DNA from: Volvariella volvacea V23
Lineage: Eukaryota > Basidiomycota > Agaricomycetes > Agaricales > Pluteaceae
DNA length: 64,000 nt
Assembly: GCA_000349905.1 (NCBI GenBank)
Contig: KB722740.1
Coordinates: 721,133 to 785,132 of the forward strand
Direction: 5' to 3'
The translations under genes and the position numbers were made by a program. Each line of letters opens with the position of its first letter. Within the stretch, counting starts at the first letter, position 1. Below the pieces are notes generated by a model that was given only the letters and a program-made list of their open reading frames with translations, had not been told where the DNA came from and did no database searches. Of the stretch, positions 35,707 through 46,723 are shown one piece after another.

Positions 35707-37283
35707 ATGAACAAGAACGCCAGTTTGGACGACGAAATGTTCTTTACCGTTTCCTTTCCTTTACCATATCGTGTGCTCGCTCTCGCTGGTCTTGGGATTT
35801 TGGGTTGGGCTACAAACCTACACGGGCTCAGTCTGCTTGGCATCGATGCTGCTGGTGCGCTTGAACTCCAAACTGATCAATCGAAGCGCCATACGCTGCC
35901 CTCCCATAGAACAGGAGGGTTCAGACAAGTCACGGACACTGCGACCTACGCTACATTATACCGCATATTCATCATTTACTCGCTATGTTGTTTCACCTCC
36001 TGGGCATCCTTTAGATACGGTACACAAGGCGACCCTACGCTTCTCGATGCCTATGGGTATATACCCGCAATCACTGTTCTTGTATTTTTTGCAATTTTAA
36101 TATGTCCGTATAATATATTCTTCAAGACCGAACGCGATAAATTCCTCCAGTAAGTGGGTATTCTGAATATGTAGGTTCTCGTTCTTGCTGATGCACGACA
36201 TATAGTTCGCTTCGAAGATGCTGTTTTTCTTCGGCAGATAGCCCAGTATATTTTGCCGATGTGGTGTTTGCCGACATCTTCACCTCGTTTTCCAAGGTGC
36301 TTGGGGATGGGTGGCTATCTTTACGCATGGTCTTTCCGGGTAATAGCCTGCTATCGCCGCCTCATGACAGTGGCTGGCAAAACTGGATTCTACCTACGGC
36401 CATGAGGTGAGATTTCTCTCCAGAGTACGCCGTAATGACCCTGAATGTGGACAGCCTGCCATTCCTCGTGCGCTTCAAACAGTGTCTAATAGAATATGGC
36501 TTGCCAATGAATGAAAGCCGTCGACCCCTGTTTAACGCGTTAAAATATGCAACGTCATTTCCAGTACTATACCTCTCGTCGTTCCTGGTATTGTCGACGC
36601 AAAAGGATAAGGAGACGCAGGCGTATGGAGAAGATAGATGGCACGGCCATGATGGGTTGTTCCGACTATGGTAAGTACCGGGATGACGAATCAACCAATT
36701 CAACTTCCCTGTTGTACTATTCAGGCTATTGGCGACTGCTATTAATTCTTGCTATTCGTTATGGTGGGACATTACCAATGACTGGGGAATGGAACTGTTA
36801 CGGCCAGACTCCGCGGACTCGAGACTGTCGACGCCCACGCCTCCCCGACGTCTGCTTCTCCCTCGACTGCACTCCCACCCGCAGCTTGCTTCGCCCAACG
36901 GTTCAGCGATTGACCTCGGGGAGGCTTCCAGCTTTGACTTTAGGAAACCATCAAGAATTTCCGTTTTTGGTCTTCGCCCCACCCTACTATTTCCGACCTA
37001 TATCTACCCCACACTCATCGCAACAAATTTGATCCTGAGACTAATATGGCTTGTCAAACTTTCAAGCCATTTACACATCAAGACGGACGGAACGATAGGT
37101 ACATTTATGTTTGAATTGTGCGAGATCATCCGAAGGTGGCTGTGGGTATTCATTCGTGTTGAATGGGAAGTGGTTAGAAGAGCGCAAGAGAGGTCTCGTG
37201 CAATAACATTGGACTACAGCGACTACCCGAGCGAAGACGAACAAGAGATGGCGTCTCCCACGCTCATTGCGGGAGCGACATAG
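35707..37283 (+). CDS. ERD1: EXS-family membrane protein, Erd1-like
   Basis: Four exons (35707-36149, 36206-36406, 36455-36670, 36725-37283) give 472 residues. The protein has multiple membrane segments (VLALAGLGILGW, LYRIFIIYSLCCFTSW, YIPAITVLVFFAILICPYN). The EXS-domain signatures are FADVVFADIFTSFSKVLGDGW, INSCYSLWWDITNDWG and EIIRRWLWVFIRVEWEVV. EXS proteins with the SPX domain (Syg1/Xpr1) export phosphate. Those without it, like this one, are Erd1 homologues of the Golgi, needed for retention of ER luminal proteins and glycosylation through phosphate recycling. The insert after WGMELL is a Ser/Pro-rich loop of about 70 residues. An E-box (35585-35590) lies between it and SNU23. Confidence 0.85.
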
Positions 37284-37949
37284 CAACATCACAGCGATAG
37301 TGGGTAAACTATTACAACCAACTACCCCAGGTGGCATTCTCCTCATACGATACGTGTACAGGACGTGTACAAGACGGATTTAGGACTATAGAATAAGTCG
37401 GCAATGTGACCCAGTAATAGAATAGAGAAGTTCTAAAGCTCCCTTGGGTGACTTCTTTCTGCTCGGCCCAGTTGGTGCCTACCCGGCCTCTTCCGAATGC
37501 GGTAGGGTACCACACTGGTAGATGGTCCCGTGTGATGTCAGGGGGTGGTATATTTCTCAAGGTATGGGAATAGTTGACCATATTTTTAGGAGTGCGTAGG
37601 ATGAGCCCGGAATAGCCAACTTTTGATGTGGCATCCGGGGTAACGAGGACGGTCTGCAAGCGGAACAATTCGGTCGTGGGGAACGCGGGGATCTGGGATG
37701 GTAGTCCTTCTCGCTGCTGTACGTGAACCTACTGAACCATCGACACACGTGACTGATAGAATGGGGAGCAGGCAGGGTTATTCTCGTTTGCCACTATGGC
37801 TTGGTACCATCTGAGACACCGGCCTTGTACATGCTTCTCTAGATCTATAAAAGCCTGCATCTCTGGATTACCCACCAACACCTCCACCGCTTTCCCCCAG
37901 CAACCTCTAGCCACACCGCTCCTCAACTGCATCTCTAACCACATTCCCA
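37284..37949. other. Intergenic region upstream of FDH, with an unexplained minus-strand open frame
   Basis: The gap is 666 bp. On the minus strand a frame runs open from about 37712 to 37312; parts such as TELFRLQTVLVTPDATSKV and GLILRTPKNMVNYSHTL look protein-like. It has no in-frame ATG near its start and no upstream exon I could join, so it is not called as a gene. A CACGTG E-box lies at 37746-37751 and a TATA box at 37846-37853; both suit the FDH promoter. Confidence 0.3.
37846..37853 (+). promoter_or_regulatory. TATA box of the formate dehydrogenase gene
   Basis: TATAAAAG stands 97 bp before the FDH start codon, followed by a C/A-rich, leader-like stretch. A good TATA box is rare in this window and suits a strongly induced metabolic gene. 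Transcription would be expected to begin near 37875-37885. Confidence 0.55.
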
Positions 37950-39662
37950 ATGAAGGTATTGACAACTCATTCTTCAGAGTGACCGTGTTATTGACGGCGA
38001 GGCCGCAAGATCCTTGCTATTTTGTACGACGGCTACCAGGCTGCTCGTGAAGAGCCCCGCTTGCTCGGTACCACTGAGAACGAGGTACGCCCCCTGTGGG
38101 CAATGCATGCACTTGCTCCTCACTCTCGCGTAGCTCGGCCTCAGACAGTGGTTGACTTCCCTGGGTCATGAATTCATAGGTGGGTGTCGATTCAACTTGT
38201 CGGTTAACCGTGAACTCAACCGTGCGTAGTGGGTGTCTCTATACGCCACCTGGCACACCTCGTCTGATTGAGGATGCAGGTTTCCAGCGATAAGGAAGGA
38301 CCAGACAGTGTCTTCCAGAAGCACATTGTCGACGTATGTGCTCCACACTACCGTGTCTTCTGCTGGCTCATCCATTCTCTAGGCCGAAGTTTTGATTACG
38401 ACTCCCTTCCATCCAGGGTGATTAGGATGTCCATAATTTCCACTATCGCGTGACTAAAACCATTCCAAATTTAGCTACCTTACCAGGGAACTAATCGAGA
38501 AGGTCGGTCAACGTGATCCCATGGACGAGCGAGAGATTTCTGACAACCTGTCTAGGCTAAGAACCTCAAAATCTGCATCACTGCCGGTGTTGGTTCTGAT
38601 CACATCGACCTAAACGGTGCAGTAGATCACAAAATTCAGGTGTTGGAGGTATGTCAAGCACGCCCATGCTATGTACACTCATCCTGATTACTGCTATCAA
38701 GGTGTCAGGCTCCAATGTCGTTTCTGTTGCCGAGCATGTTATTATGAGTATCCTGCTCCTCGTCCGAAACTTTGTACCCGCTCATGAGGTCAGTATGGAC
38801 GTGTCCAATACCGTGAGCTCATAGAGAACTCACACCCTGTTGGCACCAGATGATTGAGCGCGGCGATTGGCAAGTCTCTCAGGTTACACGGAACGCGTTT
38901 GATCTTGAGGGAAAAGTAATCGGGACCATAGGTGCAGGAAGAATTGGCTACCGTGTCCTACAACGTCTTGTTCCCTTCAATCCTAAGGAATTGCTCTATT
39001 ACGACTATGCACCCCTGCCACAAGGTTCGTTAGCTGTTACATTGCATAGCTAGAGTTAATGAGTTCTTCGCGCTATTTAGCCGCAGCGGAGGCTGTCAAG
39101 GTCCGCAAGGTCGACGACCTCAAGGAATTCGTTTCGCAATGCGACGTCATCACCGTTAACTGCCCATTACACGAAGGCACTCGTGGTTTGGTAAATGCTG
39201 AATTGCTCAAGCACTTCAAGAAGGGTGCATGGCTCGTAAATACTGCGCGTGGAGCCATTTGTGACAAGGATGCCGTAGCAGCAGCTCTCAAGAGCGGCCA
39301 CTTGGCTGGCTACTCAGGTTCGAAATTCATACCTGCAAATTGAACATACACTTACGACGATATATGAATAGGCGATGTGTGGGATGTCCAGCCCGCACCT
39401 AAGGATCACGTCTGGCGTACGGTGAAGAACCCTCTAGGCGGAGGCAACGGAATGGTTCCCCACTATTCTGGGTCTACGCTTGACGCACAGGCTCGATATG
39501 CCAACGGTACCAGAAGCATCTTGGAGAACTACCTTACGGGCAAGCCGCAGGAACCACAAAACGTGATTATTGGACTTGGTGGGTGTGAACGCTTAATGAA
39601 GCTGCCTCTTGCTAATAATATTATCAGGCAAATACGAGACTAAGGCTTATGGTCAACGCTGA
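37950..39662 (+). CDS. FDH1: NAD-dependent formate dehydrogenase
   Basis: It oxidises formate to CO2 with NAD+, a final step in oxalate and C1 breakdown. The first exon is only six bases (MK, 37950-37955), then 38010-38084 ([16 protein letters not shown]), then [51 protein letters not shown] and later exons. Catalytic and cofactor landmarks: [38 protein letters not shown] (NAD loop and catalytic Arg), [10 protein letters not shown] (Asp binds the NAD ribose), [12 protein letters not shown], and the active-site His in [13 protein letters not shown]. The last exon is [10 protein letters not shown]. No presequence is present, so it is probably cytosolic. About eleven introns cut the gene; the joint between LGHEFI and DKEG is ambiguous. 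Confidence 0.93.
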
Positions 39663-39801
39663 GGTTTTCGTATTGAATATTGATTACCCTCGTCTATTAT
39701 GCTGTAAACTATCGTGTACACCAATGTTTGAAGCTGCGATTTTATTCAAGACCAACAATATGATGCAGCGAAAGAATAGCAGGCATGGATGTGTGATACA
39801 A
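39663..39801. other. Convergent 3' ends of FDH1 and GCN5
   Basis: The two stop codons are 139 bp apart. The A/T-rich stretch 39690-39770 probably holds both polyadenylation signals. No gene. Confidence 0.4.
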
Positions 39802-42173
39802 TCACTCTCGCTTATGGCGGTCTGCCAGTTGCTCTTTCAGCCATCCCTCTAGCTTTGTCGCATTCCGATAATAGATCGTGGTCTCCGGATTGTACTTGCG
39901 ACAGTTGTTAAACACGAGCATCACGTCATCAACGAACGCTTGAACGGAGGGGTATTGGTTCATCTCTAACTTGTGCTCCATTGTGCTAAAGTCTGCGGGG
40001 AATAAGTCCAGGAGGCATTAAACTGAGGACGAACGCACCCATAGGATTTGTAATGACGTCGTAATAATCTGGCACATCTTCTGCGTTGACAGGTTTAAGG
40101 AAAGCCCACGCTTGTGGACGTGCTTGCAAATCCTTAAGTAGCCGTTCCATAAAATAAAAATCTGCACTCTTGAGGCCTCCACGCGGCCCACTACACGAAA
40201 GTATTTAAAAACTTAAAAACAGGCTACTGAACACCCACACACCTCGATACCATATTAGGGGTCCAACCACTCTCCCCTGCTCGCCTCGTCAGCAGACATA
40301 ACGTGCCATCGTACACACAAAAGTCACCCACTCAGTCCCGGAACGTCTTTGGGATCCACTGACGTAGCTTGATTCGGGCCAGGCTGAAATTGAGGCAATC
40401 CAGGGTACACGATATGCGACCTCGAGACCTGTCTTATTTTCGTCATCACTGCTTCCTGTTGTATAGCCAAAATTTCGGCTTTGTTGAGATAATCCACTTT
40501 AGGAAGCATTGTGCACTGCATAATTGTGCCTCCCTCATAGTCTTTGATGTAGCCAGCCCAGACCGAACGATCGAGCGTAATTTCCTTGGAGAAGCCTTGC
40601 TTCTCAAAGTAGCCCACAGCATAGTTGTCTGCATATGTTAGGAAGTGATTCATGTCCGGATAGGTTCCGCGAATGTGACTTTTGAAGTGGTCCATAAGCA
40701 AGCCGCCGTAGCCCTACAAGGAGTGGTTAAAGCATAAATGGTGAGCATCCAGGTAATACCGACCTTCTCTTGGTCCACGGATGCTGTAGCAAAAAAGACA
40801 ATCTCCGCAAACCCCCTGTGAGGGAAGGGCCGATAACATATTCCACCGACAACTTTATATCCCCGCTTTATGATAGCGAGGGCCTTTGAATTTGAATCAA
40901 AAACAAGCCGTGCAATGTATTCCCGGGGCATCTTTGGTAGTTGCTTCTGGAACAATGTCTTGAGACCTGTCAGGATGACCATGGACCGGGGTTGCTTGTC
41001 ATTCTGCACTGCTGTAAACTGTATAATACCCTTTCGCAACTCAACGACGGCTGCTTTCTCCACCTTTGTGGGTGGTTGAAATGTCTAGTCCAGCGACATA
41101 AGTGCAAGCCAAGATCATGAGTCAAGGCACATACCCCAGAAGTGCCACCGTCAACAGGTACGCCAGTTGCCAGTCGTGTCAGCTGGCCTTCGTCCATTTT
41201 ATCTTCGACTTTAATCTTCAGCTCCCGGCCACTCTGACCGTCATTCACCTCGCCTTCCTCCCCGGGCTGGGCGTACGAGGCAGAACTTGTGTGTGATCTT
41301 TTCGCTTTCATTCCAGGTGCTTTCTTTCCCGGACGTTTGGATCTCTGGGAGCGCAAGGCAGAAGCTTTGCTTGCCACACGCGATGCTAGCGGTTTATCCT
41401 CTTCGTCCTCTTCGTCATCGTTACTGTTCGCGTCATCGTCACTTAAAGACGATACGGATACTTTGCGTTTCTTGGCAGGTGGTGGGTCACTGAGATCAGA
41501 GGAGGCCGTTGATGGTGCCGTGCTTTGAGAGCGGTGGTCTATCCACGTGGTAGGTCATAAATGAGTCTGACTGATGTAAGACGTACCAGGCGACGAGGTA
41601 GATGGTATTATGGGACTAACGAGGGATACAGGAAGCTTCATCTGTTTCCGAAGGGAGGCAATATCCTCATCCACGTAGTTGAAATCCAATAGTCTGCCCA
41701 CGTCCTAAATGGGTGAAAGGACCTTTGTTCAGTATCAAATACAACGGGAGGCGACTGAATGCATTGCACCTACCTGCGACCATCAGTTTACAGCTAATTT
41801 AAGGGGAAAGCGCACCGAGGGAATGACTAACCTGCAGCAGTTCATCTAACCGCACCGCTACGCGGCCTCTTCGTGCAAACTCTTCAGGACTTAGTTCTGC
41901 TGGACTAGCACCATGGTCCTTGACTTGGTGACCACAAAAACATACATCAAGATACGGTGCTGAGATGTCTTCGTCGTCAGAGCCATATTGGCCCAGCTCG
42001 CCCAGCAGGGCCTGGCTAGGAGCATCATCGAAGACGACTTCAACGCCAGGTGGCGGCTGGAAGCCATGACATGTCGAGCACAGGCTACACGGTGAGTGGC
42101 GGGCAATTTTGATGGCTAGTTGCTGCTGATTGAGGTTGCCATGTTTGTGGAAGGCCGGATATGCAAGCTTCAT
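39802..42173 (-). CDS. GCN5: Histone acetyltransferase Gcn5 (SAGA/ADA catalytic subunit)
   Basis: A multi-exon gene from ATG 42173 ([12 protein letters not shown]) to a TGA at 39804-39802. The N-terminus is a Cys/His-rich region ([13 protein letters not shown], then [12 protein letters not shown]) like the PCAF-type N-terminal domain. A disordered, basic and acidic Ser-rich linker follows ([35 protein letters not shown]). The GNAT domain shows [30 protein letters not shown] with the general-base Glu, [10 protein letters not shown] for acetyl-CoA binding and [20 protein letters not shown]. The C-terminal bromodomain shows [32 protein letters not shown] and [18 protein letters not shown]. It acetylates histone H3 in SAGA. 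A CACGTG E-box lies 42 bp upstream (42215-42220). Confidence 0.93.
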
Positions 42174-42362
42174 GACGGGGCGAGGTACTTGTACTTGCTA
42201 GAGTATTAATTAATCACGTGGCTGTGATCTCATGGATTCTAGGCTAAGTATGACAGCAATTGCAATTGTACAGACGCAGGTATCAGATATTACGCTCGAG
42301 CACTTACTCCAGACGCCTAAACGAGAATCGTCCTCAAGCATCCAATCATTAGAGAATGTGTC

Positions 42363-43841
42363 TTACTTCTCCAAGTCGTCATCTCCGACACGGCTGTACT
42401 TGGCCGTCCCCCCGCCCACCAATCGTCCGAAGCAACGGGCACCACCGAGCCATAGGAACGCACCAACAGCAATACAAAACACGATGAATGCAAGGAAGCC
42501 ATTGCTCAACGTCAGCGATGTCTCCTCAATGGTCTCGAGCGAGACGGGGGTGCTAGTCGCTTGAGGTGTGCCAGTTAGCTCCATAGAAACTTCGGACGTT
42601 GCAGTTTGAGAGCTCGAGGTGATGTACTCCTGCCATTGAGATAAATGTAAAAAAGATATTTCATTGGTATTATACTAATGTTATGGCAAAATGCATTAGA
42701 GCTCAGCATGAACAGGCACCTGGTTGCCATTTTCATCCGTCGTGTAGTCAATCTCGAGCTAGACAGGAATAATTAGTCAAGGAAAGTCAGCACGAGCAAA
42801 AGGACGCACTTCGCCGCTGTCCACAATGATGACATCTTCTGCGGGTTTGTCATTAGGACCCTTCTTAACGTTTTCTTTACGGGCTGTATGAGCGAGTGCA
42901 GTCTTGATAAAGCAAGGGCCATACCAATTGCATGTACGATGTCCATTCCCTCTAGGACTTTACCAAACACAACATGTCGTCCATCCAACCAGCTCGTCAC
43001 AACAGTCGTAATGAACTATGCGAACATCAACAAACACTCCGGCGCACAGCAGCACCACTCACGAATTGTGAACCATTAGTATCTTTGCCGGCGTTAGCCA
43101 TAGAAAGGATACCAGGACCAGTATGACGAAGTTTGCTGCAAATAGTGGGCAAAAGCTAACAAGGTATTCGCGTATTGTGGACTTACAAGTTCTCGTCAGC
43201 GAACCTCTCGCCGTAGATGGACTGCACGATGAACTATAAATACACCAACATCCGTCAGAGGGGGATGCTTACCTTTCCACCAGTTCCATCTCCACGAGCT
43301 ATTGCGCGTAATTACGATTAGAATGAGCACTCAGTAGTTATAGTTTATCGAAACGACCTACTGAAGTCGCCACCCTGAATCCTAGATGTACAGTTAGTTT
43401 GGATGCTTTGAAATAATAGTTACCAGTATGGATAACACGTACATGAAGTCCTTAATCACACGGTGGAACTTGGATCCCTTGTAACCAAAGCCAAGCTCCT
43501 CTCCGTTCTTTTTCTTTCCAGTGGCCAAAGCACGGAAATTCTCGACAGTCTTGGGAACAGTCTGCATGGTATCGGACACGTCAGTATTCGATTATTAAGG
43601 GCAAGTGTAGAGACTTACGCCACCAAAGAGGCCCATAGTAACTTTAGGGGAACAAGTTACGTGTGAGCAACTTGTATAAACTAAACCACAGTTGCTACTC
43701 ACTACGACCTAGCTCCTTGTCGCCATGCTTGATGTCGAAGTAGACCTTGTGAGTAATCTTTGGACCTTTTGCGGCCTCTGCAACGCAGAAGATAGCAGCG
43801 AGGGTAACCAAGACAAAAGCAACGGATAGACGTCCAAACAT
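42363..43841 (-). CDS. ER cyclophilin (peptidyl-prolyl isomerase B type), with optional C-terminal membrane anchor
   Basis: The start [23 protein letters not shown] is a signal peptide. The cyclophilin core follows over many very short exons: [108 protein letters not shown] and IIVDSGE. The catalytic Arg (FHR), Phe and Gln are kept. The last common exon ends ENGNQ. If read straight through, it adds VPVHAEL and stops at 42696, which leaves an HDEL-like ER-retention tail. If the 90-nt GT-AG segment 42719-42630 is spliced, it continues in frame for 88 residues: Ser/Thr-rich, then the membrane segment [19 protein letters not shown], ending [11 protein letters not shown]. The longer form is listed here. 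Confidence 0.82.
42630..42719 (-). other. Optional intron deciding between HAEL and membrane-anchored cyclophilin
   Basis: GTGCCT follows CAG at 42719 and GGCAG precedes GAG at 42629, so both splice sites are canonical and the phase is 0 on each side. Retention gives a stop codon at 42698-42696 after VPVHAEL; splicing gives the transmembrane tail. The donor GTGCCT is weak by fungal standards, which fits partial splicing. Confidence 0.5.
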
Positions 43842-44060
43842 GATTGAGAAAGAGGATTGTGGAGTACGTGGCAAGCCTCTGTTGCAATAAATCTAAGAAT
43901 CCGTGAGAATTTCTCGGACTTGTCGCAATTTCCTTTATTGGTAATGTTGATGGCTTAGTGCACATGGTCTGTTTGTGGGTCTGGCGCTGGTTTCCTGGCC
44001 AGTTTATCCGTGAGTGGAAGGGTATTGGACCCAGCGATGTAACAAATCCAGTAAACTGCC

Positions 44061-46540
44061 TCAGTGGTATTTACCGACCAGTTTTTCCAGCTCATCTCCC
44101 CCAGCAATCTGGAACTCCGAAGTCCCGCTACTCATCATCATGCCCTGTCTCTTCGTTAACCGGCCTTGGTCTCTTACAACCTGCTGCATCCGTGCTTCTG
44201 CATTCGTTGCATCATTTTGATCCCTACTTTGTCCTCCCTTAAACGGCGTCTGCGTCTTTTTCTTGCCGCTCTGCTTGGTTGTTGCTGCCGTTGGCGTTTC
44301 ACGCAGTGCGAATGACTTGGCCAAGTGACCAAGATGAAGTTTCCGTATGTGGAAGATGTGCTTTTCACTTGCAGGATGAGTAGCATATGCCCTTGTGTGC
44401 GAGAGATAGGCCTTTCTTGCCAAGTCGGCATGCTATAGGCGCATTATAACTTTGCAGAGCAAGCCAGACATGAAACAGACTCACAGTTTTGCTGCGCAAT
44501 ACCCATCGTTCAAATGCGAGTTGCACTTCAGTTGCACGCTCCTCATATTCCTTGCCGTCGCCCCGAAATCCGCCGCGAAGGACCTCTTCGACGGGTATAC
44601 CGATTAATGAGATCGGTGACTGGGATCCTGCTTCAGGATCCGTAGAATGGCGTTGCATGCCATTTCCAATCCACTTGACCCAATCTGCCTCGCTTGGGGC
44701 GACAAGCGACCAGGCTTCCCCTCCCTTTCCAGCTCGAGCTGTCCGACCAACTCGATGCACATACTCCGTTGCACCACCCTCCGTTGGGAGGTCATACTGT
44801 ATGACGGCCTGAACCAAAGGAAGATCGAGCCCACGAGATGCCACAGACGTGCATAGCAATACTGAGGAGTGTACTGGCCCATTCTTGGATGGATTTACGA
44901 ATGCTTGCAAAGAGGCCAGACGAGTTTGTGTTTGTAGAGAGCCATGCAACCGAAATATGGATGTGTTAGGTAGTAATGCACATTTCATCTCAATCTTTTC
45001 CGATTCCAATTCGTCTTCCTCTGCTGCATCACCCTCGTCTCCCTCTTCGTCTTCGTCCATTGATGTCGTCCCCAAGAGCTTCCAATGAAAGTCTACAGAG
45101 TCCGTACAGCTTAGGAAGACAATAATTTTGGTCCCACGATTACCGCGTTTTTGTGCGAGTAAAGAACGTAACAGCGCAACGAGCACAACTAGCCGTAGTT
45201 TCAATGGTACGACGACATATTTTTGTGTTAACTGAGAGGGAGGCGTGAACTTGTGTTCATCCTGAGCTTTGGTTGCCCCTTCGGTCTCCTCTGAATTCGG
45301 TGGTCCCAGCGGTTCCAATTTATCCACCTCTGTTGCCTTGATCATGATGGGGTTCGAGAGTGTAGTGCCAGCAAGTTTTTGTACACCTTCATGTATTGTC
45401 GCAGAGCACAGTATCGTCCTACGACGACGCTCCCAGTCCCAGCCACCAACTTCCATGCTCTTTCCTGCCTGTACAGCCTGTAAAGCGAGCTTTCTTCTTC
45501 CGTCTAGTCCCTGCAATATTCCATTAATTGTCTCTTCAAAACCGAGATCCATGAGCCGGTCTGCTTCGTCCAACACTAACCAGCGACACTTCCCAACATT
45601 GAATGACGATGTATTCTGCAGGTGATCGAGCAATCTTCCTGGTGTCGCTACTAGAATAGGAATGCCTTTTCGCAACCGGGCCTTTTCGTGAGTTCGGGTA
45701 GCTCCACCTATCAGTAGTCCTGAAACTAGCCAACGAGTCATACGCTGCGAAGAAGCGTTTTCATCGTCGGGCGACTCATCTTCAGAACGTAGGCGAAGCT
45801 TCAGTAGTGCTTCAAGAACATCCGATATCTGTTTTGCGAGTTCGCGAGTGGGTGCAATGATAATAGCGAGTGTCCCGATGGACCGGTCGATATACGAGTG
45901 TGAACTCAACGGCAGGAGGTCCTGTAGAATGGGGAGCAGAAACGATAGTGTCTTCCCCGAGCCTGTTTGAGATTGTATGAAGACATCTCTCGATGTATGC
46001 TCCTCCGATAAAAGGGCGGGTAGAGCAGAGCGCTGTATAGCAGTTGGCTTTGCTATATTCATTTTCTTGGTCAAGTGTTGGACCAGGAGAGGATCCAGAC
46101 CTAGGCCGGCGAATGTAGACGAGTCGGCCAGTGGGGCATTACTTGGACGTAAGGGTTTTTGCGAAGAGACATGTGCAGAGACGATTGGCTCTACTTTGGG
46201 ATTTGATGTGAAGAGAGAAGAAATGACATGGCGAGGGCGGGTGCTTGGGCTAATTTTTTCTTGGGAATGCTCCTCGTTGTCCTGTCGCGCGCGTTTTGCA
46301 GGTCGTTGTGAGATGCCTTGTTCTGTAGCTGGTTGCTTATCCCTCGGTCGACCTTCAGGGTGTGGTGTTTTGCGCTTTGCTACTCGTTTAGATTTCACTC
46401 TACAAATTACTGAGGTAAGCTTTCTGATGACACAAGAGCCTAACCAACCTCTCCCTTCGCCTTCCGCCTTTCCTGGGCTTTGAAGACCTGTTAGAAAGGG
46501 GGTCGCTTTCGGCGATATTGAGAACCAAATCGCTATCCAT
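44061..46540 (-). CDS. DBP7: DEAD-box ATP-dependent RNA helicase Dbp7 (DDX31-like)
   Basis: Three exons (46540-46449, 46399-44485, 44432-44061) give 792 residues. This nucleolar helicase is needed for 60S ribosome assembly. A basic N-terminus is followed by the Q motif ([16 protein letters not shown]), motif I ([14 protein letters not shown]), [22 protein letters not shown], motif [61 protein letters not shown] and motif [16 protein letters not shown]. The C-terminal region ([37 protein letters not shown]) is the DUF4217-type extension of Dbp7/DDX31. An acidic insert ([16 protein letters not shown]) interrupts the second RecA lobe. It starts 183 bp from the divergent ESA1 gene. Confidence 0.94.
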
Positions 46541-46723
46541 TTTCACCTGTGGCGAAGACCATCAAGCGCTTGTAGTGCAGAGATCTTGCTTAGTCATCAC
46601 AGCAGCGGCCGGGGTCACTGAGTCAGAGGGCTTGAAAATGGGTTGGGATTTTATACCTTCTAACACCTCTTTCTTCTGCTACTATACGGGCCTCAGTACA
46701 CATTATAGGGTTTCTGTTGCTGT

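Noticed and set aside
42363..42584. A separate small membrane-protein gene downstream of the cyclophilin
   Set aside because: Its frame joins the cyclophilin exon with exact phase through canonical splice sites, so a shared gene is more likely than an independent 73-codon gene.
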